Shown: positions 1 through 10,964, counted from the first letter of the stretch. The stretch: 64,000 nucleotides of DNA from Alphaproteobacteria bacterium (GCA_015062335.1 SUUU01000002.1:52059-116058), one strand, 5' to 3'. Program-made: numbers and translations. The notes: generated by a model not told the origin, from the sequence alone.

Positions 1-3000
1 AGCAGGAACAATAATAGAAACGATACCCTTATTACCATGACGCCCCGCTAACTTGTCCCCAGGCTGTAATTTCCTCTTGTCCGCAACAAACACCTTAACC
101 ATTTTCAGGACACCTGGAGCTAACTCATCACCTTGACGCAACTTCGCTACCTTTTTATCAAAATCCTTGTAGAGTTTGTCTAAAATAGCGTTAAAATCGC
201 TGTGCAAATCCACGATATCCTTTGCTGCAACCTTATCAAGGATCGAAAAAGATCGCCACTGCCCTCTTGGCATAGAATCAAGAATTTCTTCAGTAATGGT
301 CTGACCTTTTAACTTCACAGGAGCATTATCAACAACCTGACCAATCAGCTTTTCCCTTAATCTCCTGTAATAAGCCTCCTCAAAAATGGCTTTTTCCGCA
401 TCCATGTCATTCTTGTAGGACTCAATCTCTTTTTGCTCAATAGCAATCGCCCTCTCGTCCTTCTCAACTCCGGCCCTGGAGAAAATTTTCACTCCGACAA
501 CAGTACCTTTCACCCCCGGTGGTAATCTTAACGAAGAGTCTTTAACGTCAGCAGCTCTTTCACCGAAAATAGCCCGGAGTAATTTTTCTTCTGGCGTCAT
601 CATAGATTCACCCTTAGGTGTCACTTTTCCTACCAAAATATCCCCGGCCTTAACTTCAGCACCTATATGAACGATACCTGCTTCATCAAGATTTCTCAGA
701 GCATCATCTGATGCATTTGGAATATCTCTAGTGATCTCTTCATTGCCGAGCTTAGTATCTCGAGCCATAACTTCAAATTCTTCGATATGAATTGACGTAA
801 AATAATCATCCCGAACAAGTCTTTCGGAAATAACTATGGCATCTTCATAAGTATATCCGTGCCAAGACATAAATCCGACCAACACGTTATGACCAAGTGC
901 CAACTCCCCTAACTGAGTGGCCGCCCCATCAGCGATAATATCTCCTTTCTTTACGATATCTCCTTTCTTCACGAGAGGCCTTTGATTTACACATGTACTC
1001 TGATTCGCTCTCTCAAATTTTCGCATATTATAGATATCAACACCGACATTCGCGCCTTTTCCGATTGCGCGGATAACTATTCTATCGGCATCTACTTGAT
1101 CAACGATCCCATCGTGCTTTGCTAAAACAGAAACCCCTGAATCCTTTGCAACTGCGGCCTCAACACCTGTTCCGACTAACGGGGCCTGTGCTCTCAACAA
1201 AGGCACAGCCTGACGCTGCATGTTTGCCCCCATCAACGCTCGGCTGGCATCATCATTTTCTAAAAATGGAATCAACGCCGCAGCAATTGAAATAATCTGC
1301 TTCGGAGAAACATCCATATAGTCAATTGTATCCTTTGACGCATTTATGAACTCACCATTGCGACGACACGCCACCATCTCATCTTTAAACCGACCATCAA
1401 CAGTCAACGCAGCATTGGCCTGAGCGATAGTATGTTCTGCTTCATCCATGGCTGATAGATACACTACCTCATCAGTCACCTTCCCATCAACAACCTTTCG
1501 ATAAGGGGTCTCGATAAAACCATATCTATTAATTTTTGCAAAAATAGCCAAAGAGTTAATTAAACCAATATTCTGACCTTCAGGTGTCTCAATCGGACAA
1601 ATACGCCCGTAATGCGTAGTATGCACATCTCGAACATCAAATCCTGCTCGGTCTCGAGTTAATCCACCGGGACCTAACGCAGAAATACGTCGCTTATGAG
1701 TAATCTCCGCAAGAGGATTCACCTCATCCATAAACTGCGACAACTGAGATAACCCGAAAAACTCTCTGATCGCTGTAGATACAGGCTTCGCATTAATGAT
1801 ATCATTCGGAACCGCGTTGTCGATATCAACCGACGTCATTCTTTCCTTGACCGCACGTTCCATACGGTTCAAACCGATTCTGAATTGATTTTCTAACAAC
1901 TCACCCACCGCGCGAACACGCCTGTTCGCTAAATTATCGATATCATCAACAACACCATGACCATCTTTTAACTGATGAAGAATTTTTAAAATCCTTAAAA
2001 TATCATCCTTGGATAAAATTCCCTCCGTCTCAGGCTTGTCAACACCTATTCTAATATTCATCTTCACACGACCAACCGCGGACAGATCATATCTTTCAGG
2101 ATTAAAGAACATATTGTAGAACATATCCTGAGCACTCTCCAAAGTCGGAGGCTCTCCCGGACGCATGATTCTAAACAACTCAAACAACGCCTCTTCCCTA
2201 TTGGTGCATTTATCGGCAATCAATGTATTTCGGATATATGCGCCTACTTCCGCATGGTCAATACACAAAACCGAGAACGAAGAAGTAACTTCTGATATTT
2301 TTTGCAATAATTCTTCAGTAAGCTCATCTCCCGCTTCAGCAACAACCAATCCGTTGGACTCGTTAACAATATCCAACGCATTATAGCGACCGAATAAATC
2401 TTCAGGAGAAACAACAACTTTACTTAATCCTGACTCTTTGAGGTTTTTTACGACACGTGAACTTAATTTTGTCCCTGCCTCAGCAACAACACCGCCATTT
2501 TCAGCATCTATCAAATCTTTCTCAAGCTTCACGCCTTTCCACTCTTCAGGAATAAACTCTCTAGACAATCCCCCGTTTGAGGCAATTTGAACCTTAAAGC
2601 TATCATAAAAATAAGAAAGAATTTCCTCACGATCCATTCCGAACACATCCGAGGATTTTACTTTGCCATCAGAGCTTTTCGTTTTTTTCTTTTCTGTATA
2701 AGCAGAATCCAAAGCCATCAACAAAGTAGAAACCAAAAGCTTTCTGCGACGATCGATACGAACATATATCAAATCTTTCGCATCGAATTCAAAATCCAGC
2801 CATGCACCTTTATATGGAATAATATGTGCAGCAAACAGATACTTCCCTGATGAATGCGACTTTCCTCCATCATGATCAAAAAACACACCAGGAGAACGCT
2901 GCATCTGCGATACGACAACTCTTTCCGCGCCGTTAATAATAAACGTTCCGTTATCCGTCATGATAGGAAGATCACAGATATAGACATCCTGCTCTTTAAT

Positions 3001-3366
3001 ATCTCGAATTTGCCTACCACCCTTCTCTCCATCAACATCCCAAACAATAAGACGGAAGGTAGCACGCAAAGCGGCCGCATAAGTCAATCCTCTATTTCGG
3101 CACTCGCTTTCTGTATACTTCGGCTCATCAAAGTGATAAGAACAAAAATCAACCTGAGCCTTTCCTGATGAGTCAGTTATCGGAAACGAGTCCTTAAAGG
3201 CCTCAGCAAGACCGATATCCCCCCTTAAACCATCCATCTTATCTGGATGCAAAAATGACTCATAAGAAGATTTTTGCAAATCAATAAGATTCGGAAGTTC
3301 CGCAACTTCCCTTATTTTTCCAAAATTTTTCCTAAACCTTTTACGCCCGGTAAACGTTCTGATCAT
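1..3366 (-). CDS. rpoB: DNA-directed RNA polymerase subunit beta (3' end cut by window)
   Basis: This is the catalytic beta subunit of RNA polymerase. The reading frame is open from the ATG at 3364-3366 to the window edge, giving 1122 residues; the family is usually about 1350-1400, so the C-terminal part lies outside. It starts [16 protein letters not shown]. The rifampicin-pocket region near residues 540-575 holds [16 protein letters not shown] and [16 protein letters not shown], with the residues usually mutated in resistance in their wild-type form. The block [12 protein letters not shown] follows. The last visible part ends in [20 protein letters not shown], the conserved active-site lysine region. 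A weak GGGG-type ribosome site precedes the start. The gene reads leftward and the usual upstream neighbours rplJ-rplL are absent. Confidence 0.98.
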   Translation of the reverse strand, partial: MIRTFTGRKRFRKNFGKIREVAELPNLIDLQKSSYESFLHPDKMDGLRGDIGLAEAFKDSFPITDSSGKAQVDFCSYHFDEPKYTESECRNRGLTYAAALRATFRLIVWDVDGEKGGRQIRDIKEQDVYICDLPIMTDNGTFIINGAERVVVSQMQRSPGVFFDHDGGKSHSSGKYLFAAHIIPYKGAWLDFEFDAKDLIYVRIDRRRKLLVSTLLMALDSAYTEKKKTKSSDGKVKSSDVFGMDREEILSYFYDSFKVQIASNGGLSREFIPEEWKGVKLEKDLIDAENGGVVAEAGTKLSSRVVKNLKESGLSKVVVSPEDLFGRYNALDIVNESNGLVVAEAGDELTEELLQKISEVTSSFSVLCIDHAEVGAYIRNTLIADKCTNREEALFELFRIMRPGEPPTLESAQDMFYNMFFNPERYDLSAVGRVKMNIRIGVDKPETEGILSKDDILRILKILHQLKDGHGVVDDIDNLANRRVRAVGELLENQFRIGLNRMERAVKERMTSVDIDNAVPNDIINAKPVSTAIREFFGLSQLSQFMDEVNPLAEITHKRRISALGPGGLTRDRAGFDVRDVHTTHYGRICPIETPEGQNIGLINSLAIFAKINRYGFIETPYRKVVDGKVTDEVVYLSAMDEAEHTIAQANAALTVDGRFKDEMVACRRNGEFINASKDTIDYMDVSPKQIISIAAALIPFLENDDASRALMGANMQRQAVPLLRAQAPLVGTGVEAAVAKDSGVSVLAKHDGIVDQVDADRIVIRAIGKGANVGVDIYNMRKFERANQSTCVNQRPLVKKGDIVKKGDIIADGAATQLGELALGHNVLVGFMSWHGYTYEDAIVISERLVRDDYFTSIHIEEFEVMARDTKLGNEEITRDIPNASDDALRNLDEAGIVHIGAEVKAGDILVGKVTPKGESMMTPEEKLLRAIFGERAADVKDSSLRLPPGVKGTVVGVKIFSRAGVEKDERAIAIEQKEIESYKNDMDAEKAIFEEAYYRRLREKLIGQVVDNAPVKLKGQTITEEILDSMPRGQWRSFSILDKVAAKDIVDLHSDFNAILDKLYKDFDKKVAKLRQGDELAPGVLKMVKVFVADKRKLQPGDKLAGRHGNKGIVSIIVPA

Positions 3367-3449
3367 ATCGAGACCCCTGCAACTACAACTAATTGAAACA
3401 GACCAAAAAGGTCACGCCCATCCCTCATAAGAATTAAGCATTTTAACCA

Positions 3450-3478
3450 AAAATACATTTTTATCAGACGAAACTCAA
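3450..3478 (-). promoter_or_regulatory. Candidate rpoB promoter
   Basis: On the minus strand, TTGAGT (3473-3478) is followed after 17 bases by TATTTT (3450-3455), a sigma-70-like arrangement about 85 bases upstream of the rpoB start. It is a plausible own promoter, which rpoB would need because no ribosomal protein operon precedes it. This is inferred from sequence only. Confidence 0.35.
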
Positions 3479-3808
3479 GAGCTATTAACAAATATCCTTA
3501 AATTTTCGATCGCCAGATTTTAAATTGTTTAAAATAGATTGTACAGACTTTTTATATTTAATTATTTATAAAATACAAGATACAAATAACAGAGCAAATC
3601 GCAAACAACTCACAAAATGAAAATTACAAGATATTTTAAAAAAAATTCACAACTCCCCCCCTTGACATTGATATTCCAGGAAAATTTAAATACGTCCTCG
3701 TTTGATTTTCTCAAAACCCTTAAAAATCAATATGATATTTTTATTTTATAACCCTCTTGACAACGTTTAATCCTATGAAAATCATGGGATTCTCGCCGTT
3801 GTTCATAT

Positions 3809-3829
3809 TTTATCCACAAAGTTATCCAC
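3809..3829 (+). promoter_or_regulatory. Pair of consensus DnaA boxes
   Basis: TTATCCACA occurs at 3809-3817 and again at 3821-3829 in the same orientation. Start-to-start spacing is 12 bases, about one helical turn. This is the strong consensus DnaA-binding nonamer. The pair lies between the two divergent genes and downstream of the candidate promoter at 3757, so DnaA could bind here either as part of an origin-like element or as a transcription regulator. No further exact copy was noticed nearby. Confidence 0.6.
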
Positions 3830-3993
3830 AATAGATATAACCAATTAAAATCCAAGCAATTTATTAATTTTAACAATCTGTATCATATCAGAAAAAACAG
3901 CAAACATTTTTGATAAAATTCCTTGAATTATGTATCTTTTATTTTGCGCATAATTTGCATAAAATAATTTATGTATTTTATGTAAATTACAGC

Positions 3994-6900
3994 ATGAGTA
4001 TAAAGAAAAAATTTTTTCAAATATTCAGATCCATAAAAAAGCCGCAAAAAGGATATGCCGCAATTGTTGTCGCGGTAGCGATGATAGTTTTTATCCTTTT
4101 TTTTCAGTACATAAGAACTGGCATTACTCAATCTGATGTTCAAACTTCAACCTTTGAAACCCCATACGCAATAGCTCAATCAATTGCAAATAAATTCAAC
4201 CCAGGACGAAGTTGGGAAATTCAAGCGGATTATTTGTACTCCGTCGGCGCCCAAACTTATAATGATCGCTATTACAACGCAATAAAATCAAGAAATTCGT
4301 TTTTTCAAAGACAGACGCAAAATGATAGTCTACTTCCAATATCTCGTAACCTTCCGTTATACATTCAGTCTCAAGATGTTAATATTTCATCAAATATCGT
4401 TCCGTTTTTAATTGAGAATTTGCAACAAGAAGCCTGGCTATTTGATCACGCCGTAACGGATTCTCTGAATATGGACGAAAAAGGACAAATCATCAGATAC
4501 AAAACTTATTCAGCCTCCCCTTCACCGGAGACAGACAAATTTATTCCAGACTATGATCCGGATTCTAACATCATGTCCGTCGATTTTGATGAACAGAACG
4601 GAAAAATTGTCTGCGAATGCCCAAAATTGGGTTTGCAAGCAATAGCAACATTGCCGGTATGTGATGTAGATATTGTTTTAGCGATTCCAACCAATCAGGC
4701 ATGTTGTACCGAAGAAAATAATGCTGATGAAAATATTATTCTGAACTCAGATAACGTTCCAATCAAGCAGATAGCAAGGGCTTGCCAAACGTTTTTATCC
4801 GAAAATTTTTTACACACTGTAGGGGTTGCTGTGGGTGTCGTACCATACTCAGGTAAAATATCATTACCCCCAGACAGGAAAGACTGGACAACCAGAGCGG
4901 ACATGTCCTCACCTCGCCTTGTTCAAGATAAATTCGTAGAAAAACCATACATTACTCAAGCAATGTTCTATGGATCTGATGGTCAAGAAGGAGGAGAATT
5001 ACTCGCAGAAAATGAGGATGATTACGGCGAATATTCAAACTGGGGAACAACGGACATTGGTCTACCGATTATGGCTCGAAGGGGAAATATTTTCCAAAAA
5101 AACGGAGCCAATATATACAGCGGATCTTCAAAAACATTTGAAGAAGAAAGCTTATTAATCAGTTTCGTTGATCCAATTTATGATGGAAAAGACTTATCTT
5201 ACAAATTTCTGCAAATGAACCCGAATCCTTGTTATCTGGGATATTGCAACACGTTAGCGATGCTGTGCGAAAGAAAATGCCCGACTTTTTTAGCCAATCC
5301 TTACTTTATTTCAGAGCTTACCTCAGATATTCCAAGCGTCATTAACGACTTAAATTTGTACACTTCTTTTCCTGATAAAAAAAATAAGTCAAACTTTTTG
5401 TTTTTGGCTCCAGTATGGACAGGAAACCTACTCAGCAACTGGACAAAGCATCCATGCAATCATATAAATGAAGGAAGTGACACAAAAGTGATAGAAACTC
5501 CTCGAGAAAACAAGAAAAAAGTTGTAATTATTATCGCCAATGCTCCTGATCGCTTCGAACCTGTAGAATTAACCTATCTAGGTTTCAACAACGACAATTC
5601 TGAAATCCCTATGTTTGAGAGTGACACTGTCCAGTTCAACAACGGCGGATATGTTGTTAAGGACGGAGGATACCAAGGAGTAAAGGGAGCCATTAAATGT
5701 AAATTATCTTCAGGAGCCGCTAACATCGAAGAATTAGAAGTTCAAAACGTCGTTCCGACGAAAACGAAAAATGAAGAAAATTCTTCTGATAATCAAGACG
5801 AAAAATCCTCTGATTCTGTAGCTCCTCTAACAACCATTAACAGCATAGTCAGAGGGTTAAAAGCAAATCAGGATAATAGCGTACTGAGGGTATCCTTCCC
5901 TTATAAAGGAATTATTAAGGTTGTCGCATCTAAAGGAGAGCCTGCCAACGTAACTTTTTACGGAGGAGAAGAAGGAAATCACATAACGGAAAATGTACAG
6001 AGTGAGACCCCACATTATTTTTCCGGCGTAAAATCATTTTTCTTCTCCGGAGATAAGAACATTCAAAATATGAATAACAATTCTGAATTTAATGGCAATT
6101 ACACGACAAAAGGCGTCAACTTCGGGCATAATTTATCGGTTCACAAAATTAAATATAGAGCAAAACACTGCATCCTGAAAAAAATGGAATTATCAAACCA
6201 AGTGTTGAGATTTTATGGCAAATACGATCCAAATGAATTGGGAAAGAATCTAATTCCAAACACAAATGGTCATCCAAATAAAACCCCTACAATCAGCCGT
6301 ATGGATTCCGGCATAGATTGCCCTCAAAACAGCGGCGACACCGCAGAAAGCGTTGAAACAAACGGGTATTGGGAGTTTTTTCAAAATTTAGAAAACACTA
6401 AAACAAATGAAAATGAGGAGTCTCCTCAAGAGAATACTGATTCTTTTATCCGATCTTATAACTTTCGCCCGATAGCCCTTAATGTGGGATCCATACGGCG
6501 CGTTGTATTTGTAACTGACAATTTTCCAAGTGAAGACTTTGACGCTTCCGACAACGAAGACTCGGCGATAAAACTTTTCTCAACGGAAAACGAATGGCAA
6601 TCTATCGGTTCAGCGAAATCGAGCAAAGACAATGGCAATCTTCTATACAGAGTCATAGACACCTATCCTCAATATGAAAGCACGCAATTACTTTTCGGAA
6701 CATACAGATATTACTCTCAAAAAATTTATCATGACTTATATACATACCAAAACACACGAAAACGATATGTAACCCGGACTGTAGATATAACCCGAAAATA
6801 TAAAAATTTATGCAACGGAGTCGCCCCAACAGTACTAACATCAGCGACTCAAACTCAATCAGGAAATAATAAAGTTACATCCTATAGCTATAGTTGTGAT

Positions 6901-9900
6901 TATTCTCCTTACATGATGTGTTGTTATAGTCGTGGCAATCTTAATATTGAAAAAGGGGGCCAATATACTATAGGAAAAAAAACAGAAGACGATGAGACAC
7001 TTTATGCATGCAATGGTGTATCTTGGAATGATGACTATCCCATAACAAATTGGGAACAGATTTCATCTAAAATGATAGATCAATCAACAGAAGAACCGGT
7101 AGATTACGGCGTATATTCCTGCACCAGCATAGGATCCGTACCCGATCCTGTGTTAAACGACGATAATCAATGTAAGCCAATATCTGGATCTTGTGAACCG
7201 ATATTAATGTTCCGCAACACATATCAAACAACTCAAATACAATCTGTTGATTGTTTATATAAAGAAGGATGCGCCCCCTTTGGCGAAGAACCGGCCCCTC
7301 CTTCGATAGGTGTTAAATCAGTAAACTGTTCAAATTGTGGCTTAGCTGAAAATTCAGTTGAAAATGACTCAGATGAAAAACCAGAGTTTACACTTGAATG
7401 CGATTCTTGTACAACAACATCCTCGGACGAAACATCTTCCTCTACTGCCGGTGAATGGATTGTGATACCTGAGCAAAAATATCTATATGCCATAACGGAT
7501 TATGATGAATCCGCTAATGTAACCAAGCATTCCGTGAAGAGTTTCAATACACTACAAAATGACGCGTCAACAATTACAGAAAATGGAATCACTTATGAAG
7601 ATTATAGCGCAACCAATCTAATAGAGTTAAAAGATACAGCTGAAGCTGATACTCACTTGTGGTCGACTTCACCATATCGGTATGATCTTTATAATTTTTT
7701 TGTAGTTGGAAACAATGTTTTTGAGCAAAAAGATTTTTATGAATATGACACTGTTAACAATACCAGAAAAATAAAAAATACAGATGTATTTGTTACAGCA
7801 GACAATGATCCGAAACTATTAAATAATCAAAACATGTACTTGCAGGAAGACAAAGAAGCTGAAAAAGATCCGTCAGCCAATATTGATGATACAAACTGGA
7901 TATGCTTCTGTGGAGACGCTGATGTACTTCTTGAATTTGAAGCTTGGGATACTGCGACTTTAAATTTCAGCCATATAGATACAACCAAACGACATCGTGT
8001 TTTATTAGACAACCGTGTCGTGGTAGATACAATCGGTAATGAAATCCATTCTTTCAGCGACGATGAAGCTCAAGCTTTTTATATCATGCCCGATCAAATA
8101 ACTGACGACAAAGATGAAGAAGGCAATTATTACCTTGATATAAATATGTCTAAAAACGCAAACATTGTATCCATTGAAATTAATAATCGTCCTTACAAAA
8201 TTGTCAAACAAGGGAATCAACCTATAATAAAAGTCGACGGATCTTCACAATCCAAATTTCCTATCAGTATTGTAGGAGAGAAAAACATTGAGCTCGTTTC
8301 TGAACTTAATGAACCAATTCAAATAATCGCTGACGTTCCACAATTTAGTATATCTCCAAAAGATTTTTTTGATAAAGAAGGCAACGCAAATATTTACTGC
8401 TCTGCTAAAGAGTTTTCTATAGATGTGAAGGCTTCCACCCCCCCTGATCCCGGCAACAATTGGGCAATACTGAAGAAAAACGGTAATCAAGGTTATCTTA
8501 TACAAACATCCAGATTGCTGGATGAAAATACCACGAAAATTCAAAAATGCCTTATCCCACAGTGTTTACATGGTGATAAAGTAAAGAAAGTTGGCACATA
8601 TGAAGAAGTAGCAGAAAATAAATCTGTTGTTGTTCATATCCCTAAATCGGAGACAAATACAATTACATTAAAAGGTTATATTCCGACGAAATTAACGTTT
8701 TCAGATATAGAGTATGAAAACAAGACAAAATGGAATGGTAATAAATGTATAAGTATATCAGATGCTACAAACTATTATATGCCAGACTGTGCGAAGCAAT
8801 ATCTTAATGGACAAAAAAAAGACTGGTCTAACGACTGCAACGCACCGACTTTTCGTCTTGTAGGAAAAGCCAGCAAGTACAATACTGCCTGGATATATGC
8901 ATATGCCGAAATGCCAGGTACTTTCACAACAATAACGGGCAATAATCAATCAGCAGTGCTGTCATCAGATGTAGAAATAGGTTCCGAATTGTCAAGGAGA
9001 TACGATTTTATCAGTATCAATAACATCCACAGAACATCACTATGCGTATGGTGCCCTCATTCCAACAATACAGAAACATGTGGAACACCGCATTGGCTAC
9101 GGTTCTACATGAATGGAATTACATTTAGCGAAGAAGATACAAAGAAAAAATTTACAACTTCAGGCAACGGCACAATGACAACAAAATGGCCGGGAAAAGC
9201 CGCAGTCACCGTTGAATTGAGCACACCTACTAACCAAACAACCGGTATTTCCCTTGAGAATGCGAAAATGGAAATAGATGGATCTTTTGGAAACTATAAA
9301 TATGCGCTGCCTTCAGATTCTGGCTATTATCTTACAGGACTTCAAAATTGTACCTTAAAATATAAAGATGGATCATTCGCTGGGCAGACACTGCCAAATC
9401 TTGGCTCCAATACCTCAATTACTGTTGACGCAGATCAATTTAAAGAACAAGATTCACTGTATGTTGCAACAGTTAATGCGAAAAATGTAAGGCTGTCTTT
9501 GACCAATTCATCAGGAAAGATCGGACACTTTAATATAAATTATAAATCTATTATTAACATTTCTCCGGCTGAATATGATTTTAAATTGCAGTCCGATGGA
9601 AAGTATCATGTAACAGTTCCGTGCAATAATGTTTACATTGAATCCATTGATTTTGCTCACAAAGGTGATGCGGTAGCGTATGACCATCCGGATGCGAAAA
9701 ATAACGTGCAACAAATTAATATTTTCGATGGAGGAGGAAATCGAGACAGCAATAATGCCAAAACTTACGGTCAAATGATGCTTGATTTAAGCAATTTCAT
9801 ATGGTCTCCTATTCAAAAATTGTTTTACTATAACAAGAAAAATAATTCCGATGTGCTATTTGAACGCGCAAAAGATACTCCTGGGGACTTTTTTGTTCAT

Positions 9901-10443
9901 ATCTGGGATCATAACGATGATATCCCTGAAGTACGTTGGAAATTGAAAAATAAAATACAAGAAAAAGATTACACGCATGATGATTTCGGAACTTTTAAAA
10001 GCAGTTATGGATTCTCGGGATTACACAGAATGTTCCTTCCTCACGGAACATTTGATGATAATATCGCTGCTTTCAGCAAAGCAAATAATTCAGCATTAGT
10101 ATTTGCAGGATTTACTCTTCCATCTAATACAATGCTCACCTATAATAAATATCAAGAATCGACCCTTAACGATGAAAAAATCATCACCTCAGTGACACCT
10201 CCTGAAACAGCTTTAGCAAAAGTAGCAATAGATGCTTGCAAAAAACTTCGTAATATCGCAACAGTATATTTGATAAAATATCGAACCGATGAAACTTTAT
10301 CCCTGGAAAGTTGCGTTCCGACCACGAATACCAAATACGCAAAAGATGAAGATGAATTGAAAAATGTTCTCACCGAAATAGCCGCTGCTATAAAATCAGA
10401 ACAAAAAGATTTAACGATAGATGTTCAAAAATTATCAGAGTAG
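3994..10443 (+). CDS. Giant TadG-like membrane-anchored protein with a split VWA-like domain
   Basis: The product has 2149 residues from the ATG at 3994; a TTG at 3910 would add 28 residues but no ribosome site supports it. Residues 1-20 are basic (KKK, RSIKK, QKG) and are followed by one hydrophobic segment (about 20-38), the layout of TadG pilus-assembly proteins. At about 221-232 VCDVDIVLAIPTNQ sits where TadG VWA domains have DIVLVLDxSGSM. VGVAVGVVPYSG and, near 506-518, KKVVIIIANAP also fit VWA strands. The DxSxS metal site is not preserved. The last about 100 residues (ACKKLRNIATVYLIKYRT, then YAKDEDELKNVLTEIA) resemble the end of a TadG VWA domain. Between lie about 1500 residues of unknown, Asn/Asp/Ser-rich, partly Cys-rich sequence. 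The bulk is probably periplasmic or surface-exposed. No other tad/cpa gene is nearby. The function is unknown; the TadG relation is by eye. Confidence 0.8.
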   Translation: MSIKKKFFQIFRSIKKPQKGYAAIVVAVAMIVFILFFQYIRTGITQSDVQTSTFETPYAIAQSIANKFNPGRSWEIQADYLYSVGAQTYNDRYYNAIKSRNSFFQRQTQNDSLLPISRNLPLYIQSQDVNISSNIVPFLIENLQQEAWLFDHAVTDSLNMDEKGQIIRYKTYSASPSPETDKFIPDYDPDSNIMSVDFDEQNGKIVCECPKLGLQAIATLPVCDVDIVLAIPTNQACCTEENNADENIILNSDNVPIKQIARACQTFLSENFLHTVGVAVGVVPYSGKISLPPDRKDWTTRADMSSPRLVQDKFVEKPYITQAMFYGSDGQEGGELLAENEDDYGEYSNWGTTDIGLPIMARRGNIFQKNGANIYSGSSKTFEEESLLISFVDPIYDGKDLSYKFLQMNPNPCYLGYCNTLAMLCERKCPTFLANPYFISELTSDIPSVINDLNLYTSFPDKKNKSNFLFLAPVWTGNLLSNWTKHPCNHINEGSDTKVIETPRENKKKVVIIIANAPDRFEPVELTYLGFNNDNSEIPMFESDTVQFNNGGYVVKDGGYQGVKGAIKCKLSSGAANIEELEVQNVVPTKTKNEENSSDNQDEKSSDSVAPLTTINSIVRGLKANQDNSVLRVSFPYKGIIKVVASKGEPANVTFYGGEEGNHITENVQSETPHYFSGVKSFFFSGDKNIQNMNNNSEFNGNYTTKGVNFGHNLSVHKIKYRAKHCILKKMELSNQVLRFYGKYDPNELGKNLIPNTNGHPNKTPTISRMDSGIDCPQNSGDTAESVETNGYWEFFQNLENTKTNENEESPQENTDSFIRSYNFRPIALNVGSIRRVVFVTDNFPSEDFDASDNEDSAIKLFSTENEWQSIGSAKSSKDNGNLLYRVIDTYPQYESTQLLFGTYRYYSQKIYHDLYTYQNTRKRYVTRTVDITRKYKNLCNGVAPTVLTSATQTQSGNNKVTSYSYSCDYSPYMMCCYSRGNLNIEKGGQYTIGKKTEDDETLYACNGVSWNDDYPITNWEQISSKMIDQSTEEPVDYGVYSCTSIGSVPDPVLNDDNQCKPISGSCEPILMFRNTYQTTQIQSVDCLYKEGCAPFGEEPAPPSIGVKSVNCSNCGLAENSVENDSDEKPEFTLECDSCTTTSSDETSSSTAGEWIVIPEQKYLYAITDYDESANVTKHSVKSFNTLQNDASTITENGITYEDYSATNLIELKDTAEADTHLWSTSPYRYDLYNFFVVGNNVFEQKDFYEYDTVNNTRKIKNTDVFVTADNDPKLLNNQNMYLQEDKEAEKDPSANIDDTNWICFCGDADVLLEFEAWDTATLNFSHIDTTKRHRVLLDNRVVVDTIGNEIHSFSDDEAQAFYIMPDQITDDKDEEGNYYLDINMSKNANIVSIEINNRPYKIVKQGNQPIIKVDGSSQSKFPISIVGEKNIELVSELNEPIQIIADVPQFSISPKDFFDKEGNANIYCSAKEFSIDVKASTPPDPGNNWAILKKNGNQGYLIQTSRLLDENTTKIQKCLIPQCLHGDKVKKVGTYEEVAENKSVVVHIPKSETNTITLKGYIPTKLTFSDIEYENKTKWNGNKCISISDATNYYMPDCAKQYLNGQKKDWSNDCNAPTFRLVGKASKYNTAWIYAYAEMPGTFTTITGNNQSAVLSSDVEIGSELSRRYDFISINNIHRTSLCVWCPHSNNTETCGTPHWLRFYMNGITFSEEDTKKKFTTSGNGTMTTKWPGKAAVTVELSTPTNQTTGISLENAKMEIDGSFGNYKYALPSDSGYYLTGLQNCTLKYKDGSFAGQTLPNLGSNTSITVDADQFKEQDSLYVATVNAKNVRLSLTNSSGKIGHFNINYKSIINISPAEYDFKLQSDGKYHVTVPCNNVYIESIDFAHKGDAVAYDHPDAKNNVQQINIFDGGGNRDSNNAKTYGQMMLDLSNFIWSPIQKLFYYNKKNNSDVLFERAKDTPGDFFVHIWDHNDDIPEVRWKLKNKIQEKDYTHDDFGTFKSSYGFSGLHRMFLPHGTFDDNIAAFSKANNSALVFAGFTLPSNTMLTYNKYQESTLNDEKIITSVTPPETALAKVAIDACKKLRNIATVYLIKYRTDETLSLESCVPTTNTKYAKDEDELKNVLTEIAAAIKSEQKDLTIDVQKLSE

Positions 10444-10466
10444 GCAAAACGATGATTGCTGAACGA

Positions 10467-10964
10467 TCAGTCAAATGAATAATAAGTCCTAAAAAATTCT
10501 GAAGACTGACATATGATTTTTTCCCTACAATTATTGAAATATTCAAGATTTAGATAAACATTTCCGACATATTGTCCTTGAATAATGGTTAAAAAAAATG
10601 ACGAAATTAAATTATTGCTTAAAAACAGATGCGCTATTTGGCTTCCACCTATCATAAATAATTTTTCGCCATTCAATCCGGACAACAAATTCAGAAATTC
10701 ATCCAACGAACGTACTATCTTGCCGTTAATTTTTAAATCATCCATTGACTGCGAAAAAACTATCGATTTTCTTTCCTGAAAAAGCCGACGAGGTAACGAT
10801 TCATACGTTTTTCTCCCCATAATCATATAATGACCAAGTGTCTGTTTTTCAAAAAATTTTAAATCTTCAGCATTATACCATGGCAACCGATCATCTATTC
10901 CGATCAAGCCATCAGATGTCGCCGCCATAATGCCGATAATATCGGATTTGATATTTATTGGCAT
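10467..10964 (-). CDS. folA: Dihydrofolate reductase
   Basis: The enzyme reduces dihydrofolate to tetrahydrofolate with NADPH, the last step of folate synthesis and recycling. The 165 residues are normal for the family. Visible motifs are IIGIMAATSDGLIG and the substrate-side DRLPWYNAEDLKFFEK, then the NADPH-binding MIMGRKTYESLP and the later LFMIGGSQIAHLF. Its start overlaps the 3' end of folKP by 10 bases, so the two are translated from one leftward transcript. It ends only 23 bases from the convergent giant gene. No terminator hairpin with a U tract was seen in that gap. Confidence 0.93.
   Translation of the reverse strand: MPINIKSDIIGIMAATSDGLIGIDDRLPWYNAEDLKFFEKQTLGHYMIMGRKTYESLPRRLFQERKSIVFSQSMDDLKINGKIVRSLDEFLNLLSGLNGEKLFMIGGSQIAHLFLSNNLISSFFLTIIQGQYVGNVYLNLEYFNNCREKIICQSSEFFRTYYSFD

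Larger units (their letters stand above)
3367..3993. other. AT-rich divergent intergenic region between rpoB and the giant gene
   Basis: About 627 bases with no convincing gene. It is strongly AT-rich with many A and T runs. On the plus strand it has two exact TTGACA hexamers: one at 3662-3667, with TTTAAA 17 bases further on, and one at 3757-3762, with AATCAT 17 bases further on. Both could serve the giant gene. Two exact TTATCCACA boxes lie at 3809-3829. A TTG-initiated extension of the giant gene from 3910 is possible, but its 28 extra residues precede a standard signal-anchor N-terminus, so I treat it as non-coding. No tRNA or stable hairpin terminator was seen. Confidence 0.6.

Noticed and set aside
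2165-3168. Open frames on the plus strand inside rpoB
   Set aside because: They are antisense to a highly conserved gene, have no ribosome sites and no recognisable protein pattern.
3910-3993. TTG start adding 28 residues to the giant protein
   Set aside because: No ribosome site, and the extra residues precede a standard basic-plus-helix anchor that starts well at the ATG at 3994.
10443-10470. Small hairpin (TGATTG/CGATCA) between the giant gene and folA as a terminator
   Set aside because: Only six pairs, includes a G-T pair and has no U tract.
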